DNA from: Physcia stellaris
Lineage: Eukaryota > Ascomycota > Lecanoromycetes > Caliciales > Physciaceae
Assembly (NCBI GenBank): GCA_018902385.1
Contig: JABSSW010000006.1
Location: 620,001-684,000 of the forward strand
Reading direction: 5' to 3'
Length of the DNA: 64,000 nt
Below are positions 10,476 to 19,955 of the stretch, piece by piece. The notes beneath the pieces were generated by a model. It saw only the letters and a list, made by a program, of their open reading frames with translations. It was not told where the DNA came from and made no database searches. Position 1 is the first letter of the stretch. Every line of letters starts with the position of its first letter. The position numbers and the translations under genes are program-made.

Positions 10476-11246
10476 CTAACGTCCGCGACTACGATCTCCT
10501 CGACGTCCCCTGTTTGTCTCTGTGTAGACTGGGATAGCAGGGGGCGGTCCGACCGGAGTGTCTGGCGAGGTCGGAGGTGTCGGGTATGCGGCTCGCTGCG
10601 AACGGTTCTGACTATTGCCTTTTAAGTCACGGTATTCAGCATCGCTTATCAATCGGTTGTCGAAGAGGTATTTGAAGATCTCAAAGTCGGGGCGAGCGTG
10701 CGCCAGTCGATGGCCAAGGCAGTGATGGAGGCACACGTGACGCATTCTGTCTGCCCATGACTGGAGCGCTCTCGGAGAATAGAACTTTTTCTCACAAAAG
10801 CAGCATCGATTAGAGGTAGGTGGTTCGACCGCTCTTTGTGTTGTATTGAAATGGGTCAGGCTGTGCCTGATCCAGTCCTCTTCGTTCGAAAAAGTCATTA
10901 GGCAGAAGTAGGCAAGATTGAAGGGGCATTCCAGGATTCGCCGCTCTTGCAGCGGCGGTACGACCAGAACGCCACCATGGTCCGTCTCCAGGAGTCTTTG
11001 TTGACCATCTGCAGCCCTAATACCCACGGAGGAAGCTATTGAAGATGTTGGACGGCTGGTTGCTAAGGTGAGTGCGGGCAAGCTGCTGTATCGCGTTCCT
11101 TCGCTGTTGTTAGAGACGGCCATCGAAGTACCATAGCTCCTCTCCGGCTGGCCACGATATTGAAAGCTTTGGGGAGCATGAGAAGCTGGCAAGCTCGACT
11201 GTGCAGCCAGAACCCGAGGGAGACGAGAATCGGTCCGGTCATTCAT
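10476..11246 (-). CDS. C2H2-like zinc finger protein, fungal family
   Basis: The minus-strand frame encodes about 257 residues from the first in-frame ATG at 11,246. The frame stays open to 11,297 with no ATG, so an upstream exon is possible. The N-terminal half is Ser/Pro-rich and probably disordered. The conserved part begins at LECPFNLAYFCLMTFSNEED and contains RHSLTHF, RCCFCEKKFYSPRALQSW and MRHVCLHHCLGHRLAHARP, giving Cys and His pairs spaced like degenerate C2H2 fingers. It then has FLFDNRLISDAEY-type residues, GNSQNRSQ and YPTPPTSPDTP. This layout is familiar from uncharacterised fungal C2H2-like proteins. The C-terminus is Arg/Gly-rich (NRGRRGDRSRGR), suggesting nucleic-acid contact. 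A nuclear role is inferred only. Confidence 0.72.
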   Translation of the reverse strand: MNDRTDSRLPRVLAAQSSLPASHAPQSFQYRGQPERSYGTSMAVSNNSEGTRYSSLPALTLATSRPTSSIASSVGIRAADGQQRLLETDHGGVLVVPPLQERRILECPFNLAYFCLMTFSNEEDWIRHSLTHFNTTQRAVEPPTSNRCCFCEKKFYSPRALQSWADRMRHVCLHHCLGHRLAHARPDFEIFKYLFDNRLISDAEYRDLKGNSQNRSQRAAYPTPPTSPDTPVGPPPAIPVYTETNRGRRGDRSRGR

Positions 11247-12004
11247 GTAATTGGAGATGGCTTCTCCTGGCTGTTGGCCATGAGGACGACGACCCACTAC
11301 AGCTTGTCAGCCTGTTCGATCGCAGGGACTTCTCAATCTCACAGTTTCTAGACATCTCTCTTGGTACTCAGCGGCAATTGACTCTCTCGCTGGTGCCTCT
11401 TGACAGACAATACCTTAGGCAGGACTAAACAGCGCCACGGCATTCGACTTAATCCGGGATGCAGCAAATGCGGCTCAATGAATGATATCAACGGGATAGG
11501 AAGTTAGGCTCTGACTAGGAGATCGTACTCAAGCAGTCAAGACTTGTCTCAGAAGTCTCCGGGGTATGAAGATCTAGGGTGGCTTCCACAAGCCAGGCGG
11601 GCACGAAGAACTGGCCCTCGAAAGCCAGTGCAAAGCAGGGGGAGTTGAGCCGCAAGTCAATCGACTGCCAGCTCGAAACTGGATTTGGCCTGGAGGGTCG
11701 CAGTTGGCATGCAACTAGCGAATGGGGTGGACGAGCATGGTGCGTTGTTCCCCAATCCGAACGGATCACGGGCGCATCGAAAACCAAAACTCATGAAGTC
11801 ATCATTCCTTAACAATACATCAATGCTGTTATAGAATGGCACAATTGAAGAAAATCATGCCAATTACTTGACTTTTGGTAAAGGTGGAAGAACCATGGGA
11901 AGAAACGGAAATCTACTCCAGATGCCCCGGAATTTCTCCATGATCGGTAAATCGTCGCCCCGGGAAGCGGGAGCGGACTTTCGGCGCCACAGCACGCCCT
12001 ACCA
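11247..12004. other. Stretch without a supported gene
   Basis: No frame in this interval shows family features. It may contain the 5' exon or promoter of the C2H2-like gene and, to the right, degraded sequence leading to the foldback at 12,005. Confidence 0.35.
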
Positions 12005-12089
12005 GGCTCGGGGTAAGCAGAAAAAGTGGAACGCTATTTGGTGAGAAACCCTAGGGTCAGCGTTCCACTTTTTCTGCTTACCCCGAGCC
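12005..12089. repeat. Perfect 31-bp inverted repeat with 23-base loop (foldback element)
   Basis: The left arm at 12,005-12,035 begins GGCTCGGGGTAAGCAG and the right arm at 12,059-12,089 is its exact reverse complement. The loop holds the small palindrome CCCTAGGG. The flanks may show a short direct repeat (CAG on both sides if the element is trimmed by one base per arm), but this overlaps the arms and is weak. With no decay in either arm it is young or maintained. It is either a tiny MITE or foldback, or a hairpin precursor of a small RNA. Confidence 0.75.
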
Positions 12090-12236
12090 AGGCTGCTAGT
12101 ACCTTTTAGCTTCTATGAGATGGGCTTCAAAGATTCAACTTCAGAGTGAATGACAGCGTTGCATATGGTCAGAAACCGGTGCTATCCTAACTTTTCTGAC
12201 ATGATTTGTTCCCATCATGATCGTCATATCAGACAG

Positions 12237-12800
12237 TCATCTTGACGTAGAGAGGCCATTTCTCATGCATAAGCCACATCTTGTACCGGACCAGTCATCT
12301 TTCTTACCCTCGTCCCACTTCACGTCGAAATTCCAGAGTACTTGAGTAAGGATGAGGTCCATCTCAGCCCACGCGAGACTATGGCAATATTAGCTATAGC
12401 TGAAGTTTCATAACTTAATCGATCGCTGATTACCTCTTCCCCCAAGATTTCCTTGGTCCGAGCACTGAGAGCTCATTGAGACCCTTCCTGTACTCATCGA
12501 ATCGAGCATCCGCATCTTCGAATCGTCTCCTCAGGATTGAAGACTATATCTAACCGAAAAAACTTTCCCATACTTCTCATGCAATACCGTGGTCCAATCT
12601 ACCTACCGCCTATTGATCAAACGGCGTATAAATGGTCAAGGTATAGCTGCCGCGCTTTCCAGCCTCGGAGAGTCCCATAGTGGCCGGTAACGAGAAATTG
12701 TAGATTTCCGTGACAATGGATTTGATGACGAGAAAGGCATGCTGATTATCGAGTGCGAGGTTCGGCTCATATCTGAGCTCATGGTGATGACTCGCCAAGA
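12237..12800 (-). pseudogene. Cytochrome P450 relic (C-terminal part)
   Basis: Minus-strand fragments match the last third of a P450 mono-oxygenase in the right order but in different frames. First comes a segment ending in EIYNFSLPATMGLSEAGKRG, like the region before the PPxPxGLPR stretch. Next is RFEDADARFDEYRKGLNELS leading to VLGPRKSWGKR, which sits where the haem-binding FxxGxRxCxG motif should be. After a plausible 55-base intron (12,433-12,379) comes SLAWAEMDLILTQVLWNFDV, the L-helix region. The haem-ligand cysteine is replaced by serine (KSWG where NCIG is expected), the frame is broken, and no N-terminal half is visible. A working enzyme is excluded. It lies directly downstream of CTF8. 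Confidence 0.72.
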
Positions 12801-13053
12801 TTATGTCGAGAAGACTGTAGTCAGCATTCATAGTAAAGCTGATCGAGAGGTTTGAAGTGCATATCATGAAGATATTATGATATATGTGACTGTAGTTAGT
12901 ACCCTTGAATGCTGGGAACATCTGGATGCTACCGGAGGATCGAGGCATATTAACTTTTTGAGTGAGGATCCGATGGCAAGCACGCATTGTCAGAGCAAGG
13001 GAATGATGATAGCTGGGTAGAAAAGATGTTGTCCTAAGGAGCGAAGCTTGCAT

Positions 13054-13488
13054 TCAGCCGCTCACTGGCTCTGGCCTCGATGAGAAGAGAATCTTATAGT
13101 AAATAATTTCGGCAATCTCAAGCTCATCCTCGCCTACAGCGGACGATGTGCCAGTCTTCCGGCGTAGGACGGCCATTGGATTGACAAGCTTCTTGACCTC
13201 CCCTGTAAGCCGCTGATGAGGCCCCACGTACAGATGGACCTTCTTCATCCAAGCTTTACTTTCTGTATCTTCCTTCACATAGTCCGGGAACACAAGGCGG
13301 CCAACTGTCGTGCTGCCAATAACGTTCGCGCTTTCGTCCAGAGTAGTTACTGAAGTATGGATGGTACCCTGAAGCTCAAGGATCGCTAGACCCGCTGGTG
13401 TCTGTAGGACTTGAGGTAGCGGATTCTGGGTAGGAGACTTGGCTCCTATAGAGTCGCCTGATGGGTAGTGGATGGGCACAGATGGCAT
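13054..13488 (-). CDS. CTF8: Chromosome transmission fidelity protein 8
   Basis: CTF8 joins DCC1 and CTF18 in the alternative clamp loader CTF18-RFC, which loads PCNA and supports sister-chromatid cohesion in the nucleus. The single exon encodes 144 residues from the ATG at 13,488. The frame extends to 13,521 but only with a TTG. The family core is plain: LPQVLQTPAGLAILELQGTI, VGRLVFPDY, KKVHLYVGPHQRLTGEVKKL, NPMAVLRRK and ELEIAEIIYYKILFSSRPEP. Length and C-terminus agree with fungal CTF8. The P450 relic lies just downstream on the same strand. Confidence 0.93.
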   Translation of the reverse strand: MPSVPIHYPSGDSIGAKSPTQNPLPQVLQTPAGLAILELQGTIHTSVTTLDESANVIGSTTVGRLVFPDYVKEDTESKAWMKKVHLYVGPHQRLTGEVKKLVNPMAVLRRKTGTSSAVGEDELEIAEIIYYKILFSSRPEPVSG

Positions 13489-14202
13489 TGCCCTGACTTG
13501 ATTGAACGGACGGTGCGACAATTCTTTCGTGGTTTGAGGTTTAAAAGCTGGAGAGAATCACATGCCAAGCATTCGCAACCAGCATTTCAAAATCGAAGAA
13601 ATGTTCTGCATATGCTCCGCATCAGTATCAACAGAGTGGATTCTGATTGCACTGCAAGTATCATCGCAAACCGTACTACTTTGCGCAAGATCGTTTCTTC
13701 GCGGACGTCAAGCATCATGCAACTTACATCATCTTTCCCCTTTCGCAAACGAAGATGATGTGTGAAACGTAGGCCAATCTACAATCGTTCGTAGTGAAGG
13801 TGAGTCTTCCACATGACAGAACTAGGTGAAGTGAAGTTCTTCTGTCCAATTGTCTAGCAATACTATCTTTCCCGGATCATAAGGCCAGCAACGCGTAAGC
13901 AGGGGCAGTGCACCGGCAATCGATTCACCGAGAGGCTTTCAGTACTCGTATCCCAAGCGATGAGCGCAACTATCACGATGTCTGGCAAAGGCTGAGTCCA
14001 GGCTGGAATGTTCAAGATCCCTTGGCGGGCCTTGGTTAGGGTTGATCGATGACGTTGGAGTGCTGCGCCATATCGATGTTTCTCAGAGAATTTATCTACA
14101 AAGGTACAGCTTTTTTCCTGGCAAACCTATGTTGATAACAAACACTCTGCCCCATTGAAAGATCTAGTATTATTTCTGACAGCCATCACATCTTCCTCCA
14201 CC
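13489..14202. other. Divergent intergenic region, CTF8 and calcipressin
   Basis: These 714 bases between two divergent genes contain no supported reading frame. They should include both promoters. The sequence just before the calcipressin start (TCCACCATGG) is a good start context. Confidence 0.3.
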
Positions 14203-15009
14203 ATGGCCGCCCCCGAAGTCTCTCCACCCGCTTCCCAATCAACCGCCTCCCAATCAAATAGCCCCCCGTCAGCCGGCACGCGAACGCCCCTCTCGATCTC
14301 TCTCTCCAACATCCCATCCCTCTCTCAGCCTTCACCACCCTCAAATACCCTCATAATCACCAATCTGCTCAACGAGACCATCTTTTCTCAGTCCTCCCTC
14401 CGCGACATCCAAGCCCTTTTTATCGCCCACACAACACATGGCCTCCACGCATTCTCCCCGCTCCGCTCCTTCCGCCGCATTATCCTCAGCTTCTACACCA
14501 CCGAAGATGCCATATCACTGCGGACCCAATTATCTTCCGTACCAATTTTGGGCTGTACACCGAAGATATACTTCGGAGAACCCACGCCATTGGAGATCCT
14601 AGACGAAGAGCGCTTTCTCAAGGCGCCGAAGAGTCAGAAGATGTTCTTCATCAGCCCGCCACCCTCTCCGCCCATGGGGTGGGAAATGCGCGAAGAGGGT
14701 GCGCCAAACGACATGGTGCTCGCCGAAGACTTAGCATCAGCGCTGGAAGGTCTCAACTCAAGGACGAAGTCAAGAGCAAGGGCAAATGGCGGGTTGGAGG
14801 ATGATGGCAGTGAGGGAGAAGACGGCAAGCAGAGGAGAAGTGGGACGTGGACCTTTGTATATCATCCCGAGGATCATGATGGGAAAGAGGGCTTGCCAGC
14901 TGTTATGGTTGAAGATACTACGGGGCATGACGATGACAACGAGGAAGATAGGCCAAAGATACTGGCGCATACTGCGAGGCCGCCTGTGGAACTGATGGAT
15001 AATGCATGA
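14203..15009 (+). CDS. RCN1: Calcipressin, regulator of calcineurin
   Basis: Calcipressins bind the calcineurin catalytic subunit and modulate its phosphatase activity in calcium signalling. The single exon encodes 268 residues from the ATG at 14,203, which has a strong start context. The open frame runs upstream only through a TTG. After a Ser/Pro-rich leader an RRM-like domain contains NTLIITNLLNETIF, FSPLRSFRRIILSFYTTEDA and PKIYFGEPTPL. The hallmark motif FFISPPPSPPMGWE follows, the conserved SP-repeat that is phosphorylated in this family. The acidic C-terminus ends in HTARPPVELMDNA, consistent with the family's C-terminal docking region. Identity is secure. The gene name follows the yeast RCN1 orthology. 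Confidence 0.92.
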   Translation: MAAPEVSPPASQSTASQSNSPPSAGTRTPLSISLSNIPSLSQPSPPSNTLIITNLLNETIFSQSSLRDIQALFIAHTTHGLHAFSPLRSFRRIILSFYTTEDAISLRTQLSSVPILGCTPKIYFGEPTPLEILDEERFLKAPKSQKMFFISPPPSPPMGWEMREEGAPNDMVLAEDLASALEGLNSRTKSRARANGGLEDDGSEGEDGKQRRSGTWTFVYHPEDHDGKEGLPAVMVEDTTGHDDDNEEDRPKILAHTARPPVELMDNA

Positions 15010-15898
15010 TTGTGCATCTCGTAAGGCGTTACGGAGGACATCTAGAGGCGCGGGAGTCTATCTAGAGAGTCGGCGATGGAGTCTGTTTGTTCCAGCATCA
15101 TGGCTACAGATTAACTCTGAAGTGTTGCATAAGACAGAATTGCTAAGGCACACGAGAAAGTGTCGGCTTCCTGCACTAATTATCAAGGGGTTTACTCGGT
15201 TAAGATTCGTTGCAGACTGCTCAAGGCCTGTCGTCATGGCTGATTAGCTGTCAGCTTGCTTATTACAACACTCAAACTCCGTGCATAGTAGAAGAATGAA
15301 CCGTTTACCCGGCTGAAGATTCTCGATCAGTGGTATTTCTCGCTGTAGGGATTTCTTTGGTATACAACATTGTCGATAGGCCTTTGAATGGCGTACCTGA
15401 GTCCCAGTGCACTCGCCAAGGATAGGAGAGCCCGTTGTATCTCCAACGTTCTTCTCTTGATTTGACTTCGCCAATGCAACGTCGAGGCTATGGGCAGGCG
15501 TTCACTTAAACCGGAGCTAACTCTAGTAACATCTTAGCGAAACGTCTGACTTGCATCGATAGAAAGGCATGGTAGGTGAGGTGTAAGCACTGTAATATCA
15601 CTCTATTGTAGCACTAGTAGCTTTGTATCTGCACAACATCTGCTGAATTGACATTTTCACGTAACATCGAGTCGAAAATGTATGTGATACACAAGTAATT
15701 CAGTTCTTGTTCGTCCAACCTGTTGAATGACCTTCATCAAAGTTCGTACTTATCCACTTCGTCTCTCCTATCATGACATGGCATTGATATGCACCACCAG
15801 CCCTTCCTCCATGGAGGAGAAGTCGAAGGCTATCTATCTTAACCAGACGTCTAAGAGTTGCCTCAATTCCAATTCCCACCATAGAACAACTGCTGGAG
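15010..15898. other. Convergent 3' region without a supported gene
   Basis: The interval lies between the 3' ends of the calcipressin and the CipC-like gene. The open frames present start at TTG or are antisense shadows. I see no RNA gene. Confidence 0.35.
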
Positions 15899-16437
15899 TC
15901 ATTCGGAGGTGTTGGGATCGTACCATTCGTAGCTATTGCTCTGATACTGGTGTGACGAGTACAATTCGCGGGCCTTCGTCTCGGCGTCACCCTTAGCAAA
16001 TTGTCGATCGCAGTCGTTCATACCTATTGATAAGATTGTGAGCATGTCAGATCAGAGAGATCTCCATGTTGAGCAACATACACCTTTTTTCAGCCAGCTT
16101 GTCAACCTCGTCGATAGCAAAGGCAGCGAGATGGTCCTCTGCGTCTGGATGAGTTACTGGTTTGCCTGATGTGGACTGTGAGCAATGAATCTCTTGAAGA
16201 GAAACGTTAGTCGTACCCTCTTTGCGCAGTTTGTCTTCGAGACGCTTCATGCCCTCGAAGGCAGCTGCGCTAGCAATAAGCTCGGTCGAGAATTTTGTCT
16301 GATTAGGCTGTTTATGGCCACCGCCTTGCTGGTAAACCTGTTGATGAGCTTTCAGAGATTCGTCTATACGTCGTTAGAGGTATTCGGTGATGTAGGACAG
16401 ATGAGGAAAGAAGAAACTAACCCCAGTCGAAGGCCAT
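15899..16437 (-). CDS. CipC-like DUF3759 protein
   Basis: Four exons (16437-16422, 16363-16217, 16165-16082 and 16023-15899) encode 123 residues. The protein begins MAFDWG, continues ESLKAHQQVYQQGGGHKQ, then TKFSTELIASAAAFEGMKRL, then KPVTHPDAEDHLAAFAIDEV and a Lys/Arg-rich tail (DRQFAKGDAETKARELYSSH). This order (SxELIxxAAAFEAMK, then FAxxEVDKL, then KARAxELY) is that of DUF3759, the family of the concanamycin-induced protein CipC of Aspergillus. Members are small soluble proteins often induced by stress or antibiotics; the biochemical role is unknown. The third donor is the consensus GTATGT, which fixes the frame into the last exon. The last exon carries extra Ser/Tyr residues compared with family members I recall. 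Confidence 0.85.
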
Positions 16438-16954
16438 GATGAAAATAGATAAATAGGTAAAGGTTCTTTGTAAATTTATTTGGGAAGTTATTCTGAACAA
16501 GGCATGTGTTTGGTATTCGATCAAGAATACTATGAGAAAAGAACGGGGGGATCATGGGGAGACTCGAGGTTATAATAGACCTTGAGCAGTGCAAGACAGA
16601 GTGATTTGTACCAATGACGACTGAGTACCTATCTTACCTTATGACTCTGCTGCTTGTTCTCGTTCACACACAGTGAAGCAGTTCACCCTTCCAAGCTTCA
16701 GCCCCTTCACACTGCCGTTGTGTTGCAACGTCAGTGGCTCAATACACTTATGCTTGGGTCTGCTATAGCGATTTGCTTATAATCCATAAAGAGAAGTTTT
16801 CCATTGCTTCTCTTGCCTGCCTCCAGAAAGCATTTCACAATATTCTGCTTCTGCGGCGTAGCCTCTTTCTCAGGCTTTGAACAGCAGCCCCCGCGCCCAT
16901 ACTCACTGTGCATCACTATCCCCAAGCACCGCTGTGCAATTGCTGGTACTAAAT
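16438..16954. other. Intergenic stretch between CipC-like and LSM1 genes
   Basis: These 517 bases hold the CipC-like promoter and the LSM1 3' end. No gene is seen. Confidence 0.3.
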
Positions 16955-17673
16955 TCAGAGTAAAACCTCCCCATTGTGTTCGACCTCAAAGCCCAGCTCT
17001 TGCAACTTCGACTGTCTGAACTTGTCCGATTCCTTTCTCTCCTGCATCTCCTTTACGTGTAACTGGTGGACTTCCGTGGGACTAACTTTGCGGTATGGTT
17101 CGGGTATGTAATCGTCTTTGTCAAGATCCTAAAGCACGTTTAGACTCGAGCGGACTTCCATTTCTAGGCTCGAGCAGTAAGAGACGCACGATTTCCCCGA
17201 GCAGAAGGACATTCTCGCCTCGAACGATGTAGATGCCTCTCGGTATATCCGCATAGACATCTTTGGTGTAAATTCGCTCAACGGTGTCTTGTAGCATTAG
17301 ATTCGCTGAAAGAATGAGACCATATCAGCGTCCTGTTCTTATTAATATTTGCAGTGTATATACCGAATTGATCCCAGCTCCTCAGAACCCCGATGAGCTT
17401 TCGTCCGTCGCGGAGAACTAAGAGTAGCTTTTCTGTGCTTGCATTAGTGACATGATATTGACCTACTCTTTCAGGGGCCCTCACTATCTGTCAAGTCTAG
17501 CAGTTGCGCAGCGGTGGTGAACATCTGGGCTGTCAACGCTTCATTCTCCGCGGCTTCAGAGGGCCCAACAGTCTTACTTGCGGTGGCAGTTGGCTTGGTC
17601 CTGGTGGCGGGACATTGTTGGTGACGGCCAATGAGCCTGATAAAGGAGGGTCTTGTAGGGAGAGATTCTCCAT
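16955..17673 (-). CDS. LSM1: U6 snRNA-associated Sm-like protein LSm1
   Basis: LSm1 is the defining subunit of the cytoplasmic LSm1-7 ring, which with Pat1 binds deadenylated mRNA and promotes decapping in P-bodies. Five exons (17673-17578, 17524-17485, 17432-17364, 17305-17190 and 17128-16955) encode 164 residues. The N-terminus is Pro-rich (MENLSLQDPPLSGSL), then MFTTAAQLLDLTDKK. The Sm1 motif is KLLLVLRDGRKLIGVLRSWD and the Sm2 motif is YADIPRGIYIVRGENVLLLG. The LSm1-specific C-terminal extension DYIPEPYRKVSPTEVHQL through LQELGFEVEHNGEVLL is intact. Every intron is GT..AG and all phases agree. Identity is very secure. Confidence 0.95.
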
Positions 17674-18522
17674 ATTGGAGGAAGGAGTGAGGTCAAAGAA
17701 CGTCCATGCTCAATCGGAGGGGACGGAAGAGAAGGAACTTGACTTTGAAGCCTGCGGCGAATCTTGCTCGTGATTGGCTCAAAGTATCCGACATCATGTG
17801 ATAGAACTATCTAGCTTCGTTGCGGATAGCGCCAGATTCTCCCAGGAAACATCGACCTCGATCGTCAGGAGTCTGGTGTTCGTGCTTTTTCACATCTTCG
17901 TATTGAAAAGTAACCCGACACAAGGACTCATGATCCCGCTTCCCTTGCACGTACTCTTAAGTCATGAAGTAGTATTCTTGTGGGGACTGGCCGCCTTGTT
18001 CCTCGCTATTTGAAATGGCCACGTCTCCACCAACCTTCCGTCTCCGAGAAGGGGAATCTTCCAGTTTGTACTGTCAATTGGCATTTTTTGGCCTGGCTGG
18101 ACATGTATCATCGCCTTCCTACGTTTGCAGCAGCCGAGTTATACTGCAGAACCCCATAGCTCAGCCCTGCACCAACATTCCTCGTAGCTTGGCGACTCAG
18201 TGGGAAGGATTATCCGTTTCATTGGATCTAACATTGAGGCTCAGTATTTAGTGGCCTCTTCTTATGGTTTTGTTGCTGTTTATCAGCCAGTCTTGTTCCC
18301 ACACTATGATGCTTGTCTCGACTAGCTCCTTCGTCTCTTTCTCGTCTGATCTTATTCGTTCCTGCCATGTATCACCACAACTCTGCGTCACCAGCAATAG
18401 TAGCCTTCCTGCAAGTATCAAGCCTCTGTATCGAACCTATGAAACCAACGTCGTGTATGAGATCCATCTTATAACATCTCGAGGTGTCTTCTTGGCCTGA
18501 CTTGGAGCCATGGCTACATAGA
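17674..18522. other. Intergenic region, LSM1 and repeat-precursor genes
   Basis: The interval between the divergent LSM1 and repeat-precursor genes has several short plus-strand frames, none with recognisable content or consistent splice structure. It probably serves as promoter. Confidence 0.35.
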
Positions 18523-18528
18523 TATAAA
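18523..18528 (+). promoter_or_regulatory. TATAAA box of the repeat-precursor gene
   Basis: A perfect TATAAA lies 162 bases before the ATG at 18,690. The sequence after it is pyrimidine- and A-rich, as in highly expressed fungal leaders. Position and sequence make it the likely core promoter. Few other genes in this window show such a box, which would fit inducible, strong expression. Confidence 0.5.
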
Positions 18529-18689
18529 GCCGTGTTCGAGCCTACTGCACTCTTTCAAATCACATCAATAGTCATTCGTTTCGAGCAGGCCTCGAGTATA
18601 CCTATCTCCTATCTATAATCTTAATTTACTATACCTCCATAATCTTAATTCAACAGCCTAGTCCCATATTACCTTTCATTATCACTATA

Positions 18690-19955
18690 ATGCATCCTAA
18701 CGACATCCTCTTTGTCTTGGCATTCGCCTTGCTCAACCCGCTCGCTTCGGCCGCACCTATCTTTCCTAATTCGAACGATATCGACGAGAATGGCTATTTC
18801 ATACCTGAAGTCAATCAGAGAGATCTCAAGGATGATTTAAACCACGCAATCGACGATGCCAATTCAGCTTTGACATCCATCGCCGGCAAAGTGGATCAAT
18901 CCTATAACCCCCCCGACATCCCACATCTCCCTAAGCGCGACCTGATTGGCAATTTAGAGGGCTTCGTTAACAACGGGGTCCATACCGTCGAGCAAGGCGT
19001 CAACGGCATTCTGGGAGGTATTCTCAAAGCAAGGGATTTGAAAGGTGATTTGAATTCTGCGATTGATGACGCAAATTCAGCTCTACAATCAATCGCCGGG
19101 AATGTCGACCAATCTTTTGACCCACCGGACATTCCCCACCTACCTAGACGCGATCTTGACCAGCGCGACCTCGTAGGGACCCTAGAGGGCGTCGTTAACA
19201 CCGGAATCAATACAGTCGAGCACGGGGTTAATGGCATTCTGGGTGGCATCTTTGGCAAGCGAGATGGTGATGATGGCCTACACCTTACACTCGCTGAGAT
19301 CGAGAGCATGCAAGCCGCTAGCACTCAGCAAACCAAGCGTGATTTGGACCAGCGCGACCTCGTAGGTACCCTAGAGGGCGTCGTCAATACCGGAATCAAT
19401 ACAGTCGAGCATGGCGTTAACGGCATTCTGGGTGGTATCTTTGGCAAGCGAGATGGCGATGACGGCCTCCACCTTACACTCGCTGAGATCGAGAGAATGC
19501 AAGCGGCCAACACTCAGCAGACCAAGCGTGATCTGGACCAGCGCGACCTGGTAGGTATCCTAGAGGGTTTCGTTAACAGTGGGGTCAATACAGTCGAGCA
19601 AGGCGTCAACGGCATTCTGGGCGGCATCTTTGGCAAGCGAGATGGCGATGACGGCCTACACCTTACACTTGCTGAGATCGAGAGGATGCAGGCCGCCGCC
19701 AATCAGCAGACCAAGCGCAGCTTAGAGCAGCGGGATCTGGTAGGTGATGTCAACGGTATAATTGATACAGCAAACCGAGATTTTGGCCGAATCGCCGGGG
19801 ATGTGGACCCCAACATTGACCTTCCAGACATCCCACACATTCCCTCCAAACGCGGCGAGTTCCCCGGCCCTGTGACTGGCGGCGAATGGCCTCATATGCC
19901 GGGCGTCGACTTCGGTCACGGGCCTGTCGTTTCGGGGACTATCCTGCCCAAGTAA
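18690..19955 (+). CDS. Secreted repeat precursor with nine dibasic (Kex2-type) sites
   Basis: A single exon encodes 421 residues. A signal peptide is clear (hydrophobic core to about residue 21, LASA|AP cleavage). Dibasic sites KR or RR occur at 82-83, 153-154, 190-191, 216-217, 253-254, 279-280, 316-317, 342-343 and 387-388, the signature of fungal Kex2-processed repeat proteins. Two module types alternate. Module A (RDLKxDLNxAIDDANSAL..SIAG..VDQS..PPDIPHLP) occurs at 44-83 and 115-154 and, diverged, at 348-388. Module B (DLVGTLEGVVNTGINTVE plus HGVNGILGGIFG) occurs four times. A 24-residue acidic spacer (DGDDGLHLTLAEIERMQ...) follows the last three B copies. Mature B peptides would be about 30-35 residues, Gly/Val/Ile-rich, amphipathic and free of cysteine. 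Predicted products could be surface-active, signalling or structural peptides; the sequence does not decide. No UstY/DUF3328-type tailoring gene is in the window. Confidence 0.88.
   Translation: MHPNDILFVLAFALLNPLASAAPIFPNSNDIDENGYFIPEVNQRDLKDDLNHAIDDANSALTSIAGKVDQSYNPPDIPHLPKRDLIGNLEGFVNNGVHTVEQGVNGILGGILKARDLKGDLNSAIDDANSALQSIAGNVDQSFDPPDIPHLPRRDLDQRDLVGTLEGVVNTGINTVEHGVNGILGGIFGKRDGDDGLHLTLAEIESMQAASTQQTKRDLDQRDLVGTLEGVVNTGINTVEHGVNGILGGIFGKRDGDDGLHLTLAEIERMQAANTQQTKRDLDQRDLVGILEGFVNSGVNTVEQGVNGILGGIFGKRDGDDGLHLTLAEIERMQAAANQQTKRSLEQRDLVGDVNGIIDTANRDFGRIAGDVDPNIDLPDIPHIPSKRGEFPGPVTGGEWPHMPGVDFGHGPVVSGTILPK
19152..19718 (+). repeat. Three 189-bp in-frame tandem repeats within the precursor gene
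   Basis: Units lie at 19,152-19,340, 19,341-19,529 and 19,530-19,718, each coding 63 residues (module B plus KR plus the acidic spacer plus KR). Differences between units are few and mostly synonymous or conservative, so the array is recently expanded or homogenised. Copy number may vary between strains. Confidence 0.9.

Noticed and set aside
13468-13765. Plus-strand frames over the CTF8 start region
   Set aside because: Antisense to CTF8 and to its promoter, without family features.
18902-19702. Minus-strand frames of 62-140 residues opposite the repeat precursor
   Set aside because: They repeat with the 189-bp period and are antisense shadows of the coding repeats.
19152-19718. Tandem 189-bp units considered as a CRISPR-like or satellite array
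   Set aside because: The units are in frame within one open reading frame with a signal peptide and conserved dibasic sites; this is a coding repeat.
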